DNA of 35,813 bases from Chara braunii (taxonomy: Eukaryota; Streptophyta; Charophyceae; Charales; Characeae): positions 6,784,368 to 6,820,180 of the forward strand of contig BFEA01000007.1 in assembly GCA_003427395.1 (NCBI GenBank), written 5' to 3'. Positions 19,261 through 30,321 of this stretch are shown in pieces; position 1 is the stretch's first letter; each line of letters opens with the position of its first letter. The notes under the pieces were generated by a model that was not told the DNA's origin, searched no databases, and was given only the letters and a program-made list of their open reading frames with translations. Position numbers and translations under genes: made by a program.

Positions 19261-19607
19261 CGCTTTGTCAAGTGTGCTTTTCCACCCTTCCTCCGATGGC
19301 ATCTCTTTATCTAACCTTAATGGTTACTGGTCTTCGGCTGGGAACCCGATCCCCAAGTGGGGAGGGTAAATATTGCCAAAATTTTTGTAAAAGCATTCGG
19401 CTTTCGCAAGTGTGCCAATCTACCTGTCCTACTAAGCTCTCACCACTCTCACCTCGATCCTCACCTAGTTCCTGATCCAGATCTGAACCTACCCTAGTTT
19501 TGTTTATACATCCTTTCCCTCAACCCTCTCCCCTCCCCTCCCCTCCCCCCCCCAGACACCCCCCCACCCCTTCTCCCTCTCCCTCTCCCCTTCCCTTTAC
19601 ACCTTCC

Positions 19608-20554
19608 ATAATCTAGACTGCAAAATTCGAGCGAGACAAAGTTTTGAAACCACTAAAAAGCTGAGGATAGCCACCCCAACGCCATCCATGACCCCTACAC
19701 ACCAGGAGGCACTAGAAAGCGTCGTCAATATCATTGACAACGAGGACCTCAAATTCCTAATTGAGAAGACGAAAGTCCAAGGGATTGAATCCATGGGGTA
19801 ACAGGTAGTCGAAGGAAAAGAAGAGGAGGTGGTTATTTGGAAATATCCAGAGGAAAAGATTGCTGAATTGGTTGATCTGCACGATAGACATGGGGTAGTC
19901 TTCAATTTTGGCCGATTGGGGAGGTGGTTATCTGGAAATATCCAGAGGAAAACTCAAGCAGATTGGGGACACTTCCACACTGCAGAATTTGGGCCGCAAC
20001 AACATTATGGTAGTTTTTATTAACGAAAATCACGCACGAATCGCAGCAAAGATGCAATCGAGAAACTGCCACGGGCCAGTGTGTACCATCATCAAATGGA
20101 AGAAGCTGTCAGCGCAAAGACAAAACCCAGTCTTTGCAGTGTCATACAAACAGACCCTGCTGAAAGAGAACTTTTGGGTTCAATTTGATAACATTCAACT
20201 CGGATTCCATGGTCTATTGGTTGACAGACTCGAAAGGCAATACACAACAAACAAAATCCTTAAACGGATTCTACCGATGCCGGAGTTCTTGGCCCCTCAT
20301 TGCGGAACCATGACAACGATATTGGATGTACAAACAGATGACCCCCCAGTGTTCCCATCGGTCTGGAAATTCCAGATAGAAAGCAGAGTGGTGGAGGTAA
20401 GGATATCAACCAGGACCTTGCCGATCTGTTTTCGTTGCAGAGAACGAGGTCACTTGGGAACTGATCCTACCTGTCCCAAGTCCTCGAAACAAGCAAAAGA
20501 AAGGAAATTACTACCGAACATGCTGGTAGAAGTGGAAGATGCTGACCCCTGTTA
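19608..20554 (+). pseudogene. LINE-B ORF1, N-terminal part with zinc knuckle
   Basis: A likely start is ATG 19688 (MTPTHQEALESVVNIID...). A stop at about 19800 and a frameshift caused by a 95-base partial duplication (19826 and 19921) move the frame to 19908-20555. That piece resembles plant LINE gag-like proteins and ends in a zinc knuckle CFRCRERGHLGTDPTC (20427-20474), which is CX2CX4HX6C instead of the usual CX2CX4HX4C. The protein would bind the element RNA. A stop at 20553 separates it from the next piece. Confidence 0.7.
19826..19953 (+). repeat. 95-bp-period partial duplication in LINE-B ORF1
   Basis: GAGGTGGTTAT followed by TGGAAATATCCAGAGGAAAA occurs at 19826 and again at 19921 with one change. 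The period is not a multiple of three, so the duplication shifts the reading frame. Confidence 0.85.
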
Positions 20555-22391
20555 GGATGGATGGGTTTTTTACGACAATCTAGATGAACCAGATTGGGTC
20601 TGGCATTTCACGGACTAGACACCGTCGGTAAAAAAAACAGACATTTTTCCAGCCGCGAACAGCAGATGGCAGAAGAAGGCAACTGGGAAAGTGAAGGGTA
20701 ACCCAACAAAGATCAACACCGATCCCCTCACGGACTCAAGAATAATCAGGGAAGAGAAGGCAAGGAAAAATCTGTTGTGTGACCTGGACACCATAAGAGA
20801 ACAAATGGAGCAAGAATACAACAAGGACCCAGGGAAGCGCTGAAACAAGTTGAACTGCACACACACAAGAAGAGGGATAAGGCACACACTGAAAACAAAA
20901 GGTCATCACACGGTGTCTGCATCCAGACAGAGAAAGAAATAGGCCCAAAGAGAAGAAAGGCCGAGGAAGTTGGGAAGGGAAAGGAAGTGGAAATGACGGG
21001 AACCTCGGAAAGGGAGGATGCAGCTGATGTAGACATGATAGGAGGTGAAGCAGACAGCGAAGCAGAAGGAAAAAACAGCACAACAGAGGCCACCTCCACA
21101 GAGGAGGACGATCGTTCCGGCCGATCCCTGGCCTGGCTCAGAGAATATGTAGAAAAAGCAAAGAGGGAACGGGATCACGCTTTCGATATCGGTGTAGCCT
21201 GTTCGAAACATGCAGAGAGGCCCGAGGTAAGCGGTAAGAAAAGTACCATGGTAGGGATCAGCAACTCCTCCAACCAGTTCGAGCGACTTAGAAAGGAAAA
21301 GGCAGAAGAATTCTCGGAGTACAAAGCCTTCAGGTATGCAGAAAAGAACAGGGCAAGACACCAAGGGACAGAGGACAAGGACAAAACCATCCCTACAACC
21401 AAAGACGACTTTCTAGACCTGCGTCCCAAGACGAGAAAAACAAACAAGAATCAGAAAAGAAAGGACCTGAACAAGGGACAACCAGAAACAAAGGAGGATT
21501 CAGAACGCAACCACTTGGAGAAGGAGGCAGCAGTAGTGTTGTCACAAACAGAGAAGCTGAGGAAATGGAACAAGGAGTACACCTCAGAATTTACTACTAT
21601 CACTCAGATAGCTGCCGACAAGGCTCCAATGGTAACTGAATCGGCCAAAGCAGCTCGAAGAACCTTGAGGAACATCCAACCACTCATTGTAGCCAGATAT
21701 GTGAACGCAAGAATGGCAGATCGCCACAGATGTATCCTTCAAAATCCCCCACATCGTGGAAGGTGTGAATGTTGTCAAGGTGCTAAAAAATCAGGTAACA
21801 GTGGAAAGCCAGATTGACGCCATTGGCGATCTTTGAGACTTTAGCCATGGAGGAAAGCCAGATTGACACCAACATGCAAGAAGACTCGGAGAACTCACAA
21901 AAGAACACGGGGGAAACGAACAGAAACTCCCCAAGGGCCTTTTCACCCCTAATCGTTAAAATGTCAGAATCAACGAAATTAAGATATGGGATGATCTGAA
22001 AACCTTGGAGAACGGTGGCTGAGGTTCCCTACAACATCCTGGCAGACGTAGGTATGTCGGCTGAATTGATGGCCACAACAGTCGCACATATTGTCTCAAC
22101 GGGCTTGCTGGAGGGAGACGAGGATCTAGATTCAAGAGCATATGCCACCGACCGTGAGAGATTCTACAGAAGTGATGCGTCGGACTGCGAGTCATGGGAC
22201 GGGGACAATGAAAAAGACAATTTGGATGGGCTCCTGGACTTGGAAAAGGACGATATTGGAAATGAAGGTCGGGAGAAATCAGACACAATGGGAGAGAATC
22301 AACCCTCCTCGTCAGAGGAAAAGGGGTTGAAGTCTGATCTTGAAGTAATCGAAGAGAGTGAGAATGAGGAAGGACCTCCCCTCCCCCCTTA
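20555..22391 (+). pseudogene. LINE-B ORF1, charged middle and C-terminal part
   Basis: The longest open piece (20987-21817) is rich in Glu, Lys and Asp and probably coiled coil: REYVEKAKRERDHAFD, then DLRPKTRKTNKNQKRK. The last piece (22015-22391) has PYNILADVGMSAEL followed by a long acidic tail ending EEGPPLPP. Both match LINE-A ORF1 in order. Two or three frame breaks (about 20555-20990 and 21815-22000) interrupt it. It ends about 120 bases before ORF2. Confidence 0.65.
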
Positions 22392-22511
22392 GGTCTTCCC
22401 ATACCTCATCGCCCCCTAAACTGATAAAGCTACAACCATGGAGAGTTATAGGCTACGGGCTAATGTGGCGGGGGATCGGGTTGATTGGAGAAGTCAAGGG
22501 CTAGTCATCAG

Positions 22512-25500
22512 GAGTTGGATGTCAATGGGCTCGTGAATGTGGTGGAGAGAGAAGGAAAGTTGAACGACTTGTTAACAGGGGTGACATTTGCTAATAGGAA
22601 AACAACAGACATTTTGTTATTACAGGAAACTCACCTCACCTTATCGACATAACACAACAAAATCCGCTCTTTTCTGGCAAGGAAATTGGGAGGCTTGAAA
22701 TACGAAATATGGTCGGCAGACCCCGCCTCAAGTTCCAAGGGAACAACAATCCTCATACCCAAAGCATCCCGCCTATACACAAAAGGTGCAGTCCTAGACA
22801 AAAAGGCAGACTTGATTGAAGGACGATGGAGCTTACTGCATCTTAGATGGAAAGAAGAGGAACTACTATTGATCAATGTTTACGCACCAAATTCTGCGTC
22901 AGAGAGATTGGTTTTCCTGACAAATATTAGAAGTCTGATTCCGCCGATGACTCCTTGCATTCTAGCGGGCGACTGGAATGTCACCTTAGACCCAACAACA
23001 AACCGCATATCGCGCTCTCCCAATACCCCCACCTCGTCAGAGGCATTCCCGATTGAAGAATTAATGGTGGATATTAACCTGGTCGGCCCTTACAGAACTC
23101 TATATCCTGTTAAAAGAGCTTTCACCTTGGTCAAGAAAAACCATGCACACCATACTGCCTTCTCACGAATAGACTATTTCCTGGTGTCAGAAGCACTGAT
23201 GGGGCACTCAAGGACGCAGGGGTTTTACCTTTGTCGGCGTACACGGGGCTAGATCACAAACCAATTGAGTTGATAATAGCCTTCGACCAAGTAGTTAAAA
23301 GGGGGGCCAGCTTTCATAAGCTCAAAAATTCTCTTTTACTCAGCCAGACCTTTCAAAAGGAAAGATATGATTGTTGGAGGCCAGAGGGTGACACGGTTGA
23401 GCACAAAGACTCGGTGGGAATGGTTCGAAAAGAGTTACTCTATTCTATCTGTCAAGGCGACCAAAATTTCTAGAAAGCTCGCTTCTATGAGAAAGCAAAA
23501 AAGACAAACTTTAGAATTCGCTCTGAAACTAGCGGAAGCCAACCTGATGGATAACCCCTCCTCGCCCCTTTATAATGAAATCTTTGAGAAGGCACGGGAG
23601 GAATTGGGTATGTGGAGGTGGTGGGATCTGAAAGGGTTGCAAATAAGAGCCGGAATGAGCGAATGTGAGCTTAGTGACTCGATGACAAAACACTTCTTTG
23701 CCCGAATCAAAGCCAACTCAAGAGCTGGTACAATAGAAGGCTTGAGATCTACCACAACCCCAAATATCACAAGATCAGATAGTGAAGGGATGTTAGAGAT
23801 AGCAAAGGATTTCTACAAAGACCTCTACCAGTCAAAGACTCCTACGCCAATAACACCCAACACAAGGGAGGCAAGATAGAGAATGCTCCAATATCTGGAA
23901 CAGACGATAACACCCGAGCAGGCCGAGGCGCTAGACAAAGCCATCACAATAGAGGAACTACACCAAGCCTTATCAGGCATGAATAACGGTAAGACGCCTG
24001 GGATTGATGGTCTTACAAAAGAATTATGGGAAAGATTATGGCCTCTTCTAGGCCCGAATTTACTTAACTATTACAACCACAACTGGAGGAAAGGGGGAGT
24101 GGGTAATCTACTCAGCAGTAGTGTGGTCGCTTCACTCTATAAAAAGGGCGAGAAGGAAGACATCAGAAACTACAGGCCGATCTCGCTACTAACACTTCCA
24201 TATAAGATTTTGGCGAAGACCCTCTCCAACCGAATCTCCAAAATCAGAAACAAGTGCTTTCACATTGATCAAACCGGTTTCATCCCAGGCCGGTACATTC
24301 TAGACAATGTATTAACACTAAACGAGGCGGTAAGGAAAATTAGGGAAAGAAGAATAAATACGGCTATACTCTTTTTTGATTTTGAGAAGGCATATGATCA
24401 AGTGAACTGGGACTTTATGGAGGCAAGCATGGAGAAAATGGGAGTTGGACCAAATTTCAGAAAATGGGTTCGCATACTATACAAAGATGCAGTGGGTTGT
24501 GTTCAGGTCAACGGCCTGCTATCGGACTGCTACCCGATATCCCGTTCGGTTCGACAAGGAGATCCACTGGCCCCATCGATCTTCTTATTCGAAATGGAGG
24601 CCATCGCTTCATTCCTACGTAAGGACCCATCGATTCACAGACTCCCCGTCGACAATACAGGCTCGGCTCATAGAATAGACTTCCCGACAACTATCATGTT
24701 CGCAGATGACCTGACCGTACTGATCAGGGCATCAGACTCATCATTCAGGACTTTGGCCAAAGCAATGGAGGCCTTCCGACTGGCATCAGAAATGAAGATC
24801 ATCTGGAGAAAAACAATAGGTTGGTGGCTATCCAATGAGGAACCTCTCCAACTACAGGGAGAGGAAGCAACCATGGTATGGGATACACCAGACTCCCCCA
24901 CCCGATACCTTGGTATACTCATGACAAGGGAGGGTCTGGCACCCCAAATGGGCCAGAGCATATTGACTAGACAAATCAACAAAATAGGAAGGTGGGGCAA
25001 AGTCTTCACATCCCTCATCGGTCGATCCCTGGTTCTCAATACCTCGGTCTCCTCAATGATGTGGTACATAGCCTCCATTTGGACAATACCGGATAGTTGT
25101 ATCAAAGAGTTGAACAAAAGAGCCAGATCCTATCTATGGCCAGGAGACCCCAATAAAGAGAATGGCATACCCAAGATCGCATGGCACTACGTCACAAGAA
25201 CTCGACAAAAGGGAGTTCTAGGGATTATTGACCCTGGAACAGAGATAAAAGCCCTCCAGACCAAGTGGATAATCAAACTTCTGATGAATCCTGACAGCGC
25301 GTGGAACAAGTTAGCTTTAGACAGTATCAGATCGCTAGCTCCAGTGTCCTCGCCAGATGACATGTCAGGACTCTTCTGGGTCATGAATAAGGAATGGGCC
25401 TTGACCACAGGACGAAGGAATCGAAAGAGGGATGATAGAACAGAAGGCTACAGAACCCCTACTCCATACTGGTCAGCACTGATTCGAATCTGGAGAAAGA

Positions 25501-26924
25501 TAATGCCCAACAAGTCCAATAGACCTAGGTCTAAGGATGAAGTACTAAGACAACCACTCTTTGGGAATCAGTGGGTGACAAATGAGGAAGACAATTCCCT
25601 CTTCCTAGAACAAAGATGACTCTCCTGGATCAAAAACGGGATATGGAGAATCGCTCACCTATGGAACGAAGAGAGAAAGGAGTGGAAGACGGAACAGGAA
25701 GTTAGCTCTCAACTGAAAGGATGTCATAGACATGGACCTAATCTCCAGTACATCATCAACCTCATCCCACAAGAATGGAAGGATATCTTGGCCGCGGCCG
25801 CTCCATGGAAGCCGGGAGAGTGGGGACTTAAGGTACAAAAAACTACTCCCTCCAGAGCCTTCCAGTTTTCCCATATGCAACAAGGCTCGCCCAGCGAGGC
25901 CATCTTCCTCTCCTTCCCGATCTCCACGACTGCCTCCAGAATGTTGGTCATCCTCAACAGCGAAGTAGAATCGGTAGTCATGGAATTCTTCCTACTTAGG
26001 AAGGTAAGGGTTCTTGGCTCCTGGCCAAAATTAATCTTCAGACCCGACACAGCGATCCATAGCTTAGAGTTTGATCCAGCAGAATGGACGTGGACACCGG
26101 ACAAGACAAAGAACATTAAATCCAAGATTCCAATTCATGAATACACAGTTAAACTGGGGTACAGACTGTCACTTGAAACCAAGGATTCTGATCCCATCAT
26201 TAAAAAGAGATGGCAGAATCTACTAGGCCAAGAGGCAGACAGGCTCACACAGGTCCAGTGGAAAAAGTACAAATCTATCAGGCCAATTAAAATCAGAATC
26301 GTTCAATGGCTGATCACCTACGCGGCATTGCCAGTTAACCAATGGTTACACACTAGGCGAAAGGGTTCAGACCCCAACAGTTCTGATCGGTGTATGGTAT
26401 GCACGGAGGGTGCGGTAGAGGACATAGTACACTGCTTACTGCACTGCAGGGAGGCGACAGATTACTGGGTGAGAGCCTCGGCCCTCTGGGGCTCCCTTTT
26501 CCCGACCCCTTTCCCTGAACAACCCATCCAACTCCTCCTTTTGACTAACATCCCTGAGCAGCTCCGGAAGGCAGAAAGGATTTGGTTTGGACTCATCAGG
26601 AAGGTGACCCTATGGGTCATATGGAAGGAAAGATGCAGCAGAACGATCGAAAGATTGTCCAACCCACGAGAGAAGGTCTGGGCGGAGATGAAAACAATGT
26701 TACAAGCCGAAATCCTCTGCAGATGGCGGAAGACCAAACAATCATGGACGGAGGATGAGGAACAACAAAAGAAGGCGAGACTGAGAATCAGCAGGATATG
26801 GTTGATAAGTGGGAAAGTAGCTGAGTTACGAGACGACCGTATGTGCTGGAAAGACTGGCACAATTCAAGCTTAGGAAGAAGCTGTCGACAGCAGATAATT
26901 GTGGATGGGCAAGGCACCTCCTGA
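22512..26924 (+). pseudogene. LINE-B ORF2: APE endonuclease, reverse transcriptase, zf-RVT; nearly intact
   Basis: One frame covers almost the whole length. The APE domain has QETHL (about 22625), NVYAPNS (about 22877), GDWNVTLDP (about 22969), SRIDYF and GLDHKPIEL with its His. The RT has TPGIDGLTKELW (about 23996), NYRPISLL, QTGFIPGRYILDN, FFDFEKAYDQVNW (motif A), RQGDPLAPSIF (motif B) and FADD at 24699-24710. The C-terminal zf-RVT-like cluster CMVC...HCLLHC is at 26391-26450. Damage seen: TAA at 22650, TAG at 23877, TGA at 25617 (Trp in LINE-A), and two small frame changes at about 23203 and 23390. The enzyme would nick target DNA and copy element RNA in the nucleus. About 1,470 codons is usual for L1 ORF2 with zf-RVT. 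Confidence 0.9.
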
Positions 26925-27459
26925 TCAGACTCTCACGGAGGCATCGACAAACCTAAATGACCGCAGTTATGGAAGAACAGTCTGGATATGGACGTACGGC
27001 ACCCAACGGCCGGAGCAATGGAGGAAAGGTTGACCCAGAGGATGTAAGAGTAAGGGTACAAGGAAAAGAGGCTCCCATATCACCCAAGCGGAACAGACTT
27101 GCAGCCGTAAATCCCAGCCCAGAAGGGTCAGTGATGTCTACAGGTTGAGGGTTTAGGGTTTTAGTGACGCTTAAAAAGAGGGGGGCAGACATAATGAGAT
27201 AGGGGATACCACGACTCACGGGCAGGGCAGATGAGTGGGGAATACACAGGCAAAGCAGAAATAATGGGTGAGCTCTTTCTAGGTGACATAGAACTATCTG
27301 GCAGAACTGGCTTCCAGGTCTAAGAGGAAAGAGTGAGACACGGCAAGCTGACAGTCAATCCTCCACCAACGGTGGAGCAATCAATGCTGTTCAGGGGTCC
27401 TTCGGCCAAACAGCGTGACTTTCTTTTGTAATGTAATGTAATGTATATTCTGACTTGCC
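26925..27459 (+). other. LINE-B 3' untranslated region, proximal part
   Basis: No gene. The block 27340-27410 (GGCAAGCTGACAGTCAATCC...) matches LINE-A at 29842-29905. A short TAATG tandem (27429-27443) follows. The UTR is cut at 27463 by the TG...CA element and resumes at 28679. Confidence 0.7.
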
Positions 27460-27463
27460 GGTG
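27460..27463. repeat. 4-bp target duplication GGTG, left copy
   Basis: GGTG here and at 28679-28682 flank the TG...CA element. Removing one copy plus the element restores a sequence close to the LINE-A 3' UTR at 29945-29965. Confidence 0.65.
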
Positions 27464-28678
27464 TGTTACATGCTGCGCCTGCACACGGGCCCCATTTCAG
27501 GGGCCCGATGGTTGCTAAGGGGCCCCCAGGCCGCGCGCCCTTTTGACGCACACCCTGGAGGCCCACGGCGGCCCCTAGGGGCAGGATTTGATTTACGACA
27601 GCATTCAGTTCTTTATTTATTTGTTTGCTGTCTTATTTTTGTCTGTTCAGGCATCGTTTCGGACTTGCAGTCCCCAACAAGGCTGCGCCTTGGGCTGGGT
27701 ACACCAGGAGGCAGGGCCCTTTGAGGCCAGGTTCGTGCTCGTCCAGTTACGGACGTCCCTGCTGCATCAGCAGGCAGGGTCTGGACGTCCGGTCAGGACC
27801 CAGACCCAGTAGGCCACGTTTTTTGCCTAGGACGAGAGGCACACGGAGGCAGACCGACGAGGCCCAGCACTACTTATAGCTGGGCCAGGCCAGGACAGAG
27901 GGAGAGTTGGAGTAGCCCACTTCTTTGGGCGACACGCTGCTGAACCAGCGCTACAGCGCTGCCGCGCTATGCTGGGCTAGAGGTAGAGGTGTAGGCAGGC
28001 AGAGGGGTGGAGGCCATACCTGCGTCGGCGGTACTTACCTGGGTGCCATAGCCGTGCTCCACGCCGGCGACCTGCACAGGACCACGACGGCAGTTAGTAC
28101 ATGGTGGCAGTTACCTGCAGGTGAGACAGCGAGTAGGACGACACTTTCTTCTTCTTCGTCTCGCCCTCCATCTCTTCTCCCTCCTTTCTCCTCCTCCTCC
28201 TCCTTCTTCTTTCAGAGAGAGAGAGAGAGAGAGAGGTTACAGGCAGAGGTTACATCGGGCATTGGCCCAGGATCTGATTCGATATTTTGTGGCAGACATT
28301 GATTGGACATTCGCCAGGGAGGCTATTTCTGGACTTCGCTATCGCGATCTTGGTCTTCTTCCTCACCTCCATCTTCGGCCTGCCTCTCCCCCATCTCTCA
28401 TCCGTGGTATCTTCCCCATGTGTGTGTACGAGGAGGGATCTTTCTTCCATGTATGCGGTCCCTCCTCTTCCTCTCACATGTGTGATGTATGATGGGAGGT
28501 CGTGTCAGTATCTGATCGGTCAGGTCATATCCTTGAGTCTTCCGTTGCGCTACTTTGTGCTATTCTAGAGGTACATTGCTGGTTGATGCTTTGCTGACAC
28601 TGCATTGTCCATACGAGTTCTTTTCATCACTTTGCGGATCCTTGGCTCCATATACATTGCTCGACTGAGCATGTATCA
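27464..28678. mobile_element. 1,215-bp TG...CA element, probable solo LTR
   Basis: It begins TGTTACATGC and ends GCATGTATCA, near-perfect inverted ends with the TG/CA termini of LTRs, and is flanked by GGTG on both sides. It interrupts the LINE-B 3' UTR, as the uninterrupted LINE-A copy shows. No polymerase or integrase is encoded, so a solo LTR is the best reading; a non-autonomous element is possible. Inside are TACTTATAGC (about 27870, TATA-like), a hairpin around CCCTGCTG/CAGCAG (about 27758) and a (GA)n tract at 28215-28234. A splice-donor-like CAGGTAAGTAC lies on the minus strand at about 28029-28040. Strand is not settled. Confidence 0.65.
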
Positions 28679-28786
28679 GGTGGAATAGAAACCGGACTGA
28701 CGCTCCCCAGAATAGAAGGAGCCAGGACCATAGGGCCCTGTTTTTTCTATAAACAAACAAACAAACAAACAAACAAACAAACAAAC
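28679..28786 (+). other. LINE-B 3' terminus and (AAAC)n tail
   Basis: GGAATAGAAACCGGACTGAC and the following block to 28742 match 29957-30018, where LINE-A ends in poly(A). After 28742 come TTTTTTCTAT and about ten AAAC units (28751-28790). The tail merges into the target duplication, which itself begins AAAC. Confidence 0.8.
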
Positions 28787-28802
28787 AAACAAAAGACCCT
28801 GA
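28787..28802 (+). repeat. Target-site duplication of LINE-B, right copy
   Basis: AAACAAAAGACCCTGA is identical to 17561-17576. The exact left edge is uncertain because the tail is also made of AAAC. Confidence 0.85.
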
Positions 28803-29046
28803 CCCGGTCATCAAGGAGAGATGGGAAAAACTGTTAGGACAGAGCATGGAACCAATCCCAGCAATTCCCTGGAGAAAGTACAAATCAATTCGCCCAATCA
28901 AGATCAGAAGCCTCGAATGGCTGATTACCTACAATGCACTCCCAGTGAATAGTTCGGAACAATGTGCAATATGCTCTAACAACCTACAGGAGGGCCTAAT
29001 AAATTGCCTAGTCAACTGTCAACTTGCGACTGACCTATGGGCACGA

Positions 29047-29220
29047 GCCTCAGCACTATGGGCTAATCTCTTTTCCTCCTCTCTACCTGGACACCCCATC
29101 CAGTTGCTCCTATGGACTAACATCCCCTCCCAAGCCTCAGCACTATGGGCTTCTCTCTTTTCCTCCTCTCTACCTGAACACCCCATCCAGTTGATCCTAT
29201 GGGCTAACATCCCCTCGCAA
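29047..29220 (+). repeat. 87-bp in-phase tandem duplication in LINE-A ORF2
   Basis: GCCTCAGCACTATGGGCT starts copies at 29047 and 29134. The period is 29 codons and the copies are over 90% alike. LINE-B has the segment once. Confidence 0.92.
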
Positions 29221-29496
29221 TTCAACAAATCTGAATGCACTTGGTTCGGGATAATCAGAAAAGTGACACTATGAGTCATCTGGAAGGAAAGGTGCAGCCG
29301 GACAATTGACAACTCAGCCACGCCATCGGATCAAGTGCGGGCATCAACGAGACCCCTCATGGAGACTGACATGCGATGTCAATGGAGACATCCGATGTCA
29401 ATGGAGAAGGTCGAGCACCAAATTCAACAGGACCCGGACAAGCAACAAGAGATGATAGCCAAGTACAGGAGGGTGTGGCTAGTCTATGGGAAGATA

Positions 29497-29611
29497 GCAG
29501 AAATCCATATTTCACAAATCAGGTGGAAAAACTGGCACAACTCGGTTATCCAAGCAGAAATCCATACTTAACAAATCAGGTGGAAAAACTGGCACAACTC
29601 GGTCATCCCCC
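29497..29611 (+). repeat. 57-bp in-phase tandem duplication in LINE-A ORF2
   Basis: GCAGAAATCCATA starts copies at 29497 and 29554; both continue to GGCACAACTCGGT. The period is 19 codons. Confidence 0.92.
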
Positions 29612-29640
29612 AAGGAACGAGGGACCTCCTCCAAACTAGA

Positions 29641-30041
29641 CGACATGATCTCAGGACTACATGAGACCTCCGGGACACACTCAGTGAGCGGTGGTCGGCA
29701 ATCCCCCACACCAACAAAAGAGACTTCAGTGTCACAGGAGGCGGACTAGGATCCCATCAACAGCTTGTCTCTTTCTCTTTGTTTTATTGGTATTGTCTGG
29801 CAGGTTTCAATATGGAACTTGAGAGGGAACTCAGAGACAGGCAAGCTGACAGTCAATCCTCCTTTAAGGAGCAATCAATGCTGGTCAGGGGTCCTTCGGC
29901 CATACGGAAGGCTGCGTGAGTGGGTTTCTTGATGTATTCATTCCTGACTTGCCCATGGAATAGGAACCGGACTGACGCTCCCCAGAATGGATAAGGAGCC
30001 AGGGCCATAAGGACCTGTTCAAAAAAAAAAAAAAAAAAAAA
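29641..30041 (+). other. LINE-A 3' UTR and poly(A) tail
   Basis: It shares the CAATCAATGCTG/GTCCTTCGGCCA block (29842-29905) and the terminal block 29957-30018 with LINE-B, then ends in about 22 A residues (30020-30041). No target duplication of LINE-A was found at its far end near 12.4 kb. Confidence 0.75.
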
Positions 30042-30046
30042 TCACT

Positions 30047-30142
30047 TCTTGGCCCTGAATGCTGGGGAAAGGTCCCACCTGCATGGAATAGGAGAGATCG
30101 ACGAAAGATAATGAATATCAATGGCTAATCTATTTTAATCCG

Positions 30143-30215
<73 letters not shown>

Positions 30216-30321
30216 ATTTTCTCTTGGCCCTGAACGCTGGGAAAAGGTCCACCTGCATGGAATAGGAGAGATTGACTAAAGATAATGAAGATCAATGGCT
30301 ATTCTATCTTAATCCGTGGAG

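Larger units (their letters stand above)
17577..19607 (+). promoter_or_regulatory. LINE-B 5' leader, C/T-rich
   Basis: The first 350 bases are GC-rich with a hairpin GCGCCC/GGGCGC (17648-17663) and a repeated CTGCGCTCG (17582 and 17611). From 17940 on it is strongly pyrimidine-rich and includes a 76-nt C run. At 18770-19260 degenerate CGATCC-type repeats occur, becoming an 11-bp tandem (GATCCTATCCC) at 19221-19255. No coding signal is seen. L1-type leaders usually carry an internal promoter; that this one does is inference. Part of it could be other inserted sequence. Confidence 0.4.
17577..28786 (+). mobile_element. LINE-B: near-complete L1-type retrotransposon inserted into LINE-A
   Basis: The boundaries rest on the 16-bp duplication and on LINE-A continuing codon by codon on the far side. 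Order within: leader (17577-about 19600), ORF1 (19688-22391), ORF2 (about 22512-26924), and a 3' UTR that shares GCAATCAATGCTG and TCAGGGGTCCTTCGGCCA (27378-27408) and the terminal block 28681-28742 with LINE-A. The tail is TCTAT followed by (AAAC)n. About 10 kb belongs to the LINE; 27464-28678 is a later insertion. L1-type elements copy themselves by target-primed reverse transcription, and a 16-bp target duplication with a simple-repeat tail fits that. Confidence 0.8.
28803..29640 (+). pseudogene. LINE-A ORF2, C-terminal end
   Basis: It takes up LINE-A where 17576 left off: RLLLKTKDP joins DPVIKERWEKLLGQ, matching LINE-B RLSLETKDSDPIIKKRWQ. Then come KYKSIRPIKIR (shared with LINE-B), a damaged zf-RVT cluster (CAICSN...LINCLVNC, the expected His replaced by Asn) and WLVYGKIAEIHISQIRWKNW. 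Two tandem duplications (87 and 57 bp) lengthen it. A TGA at about 29273 and frame changes break it. Confidence 0.85.

Noticed and set aside
28803-30041. A third, independent LINE fragment
   Set aside because: It continues LINE-A exactly from the codon where 17576 stops, with a shared 16-bp duplication, so it is the same element.
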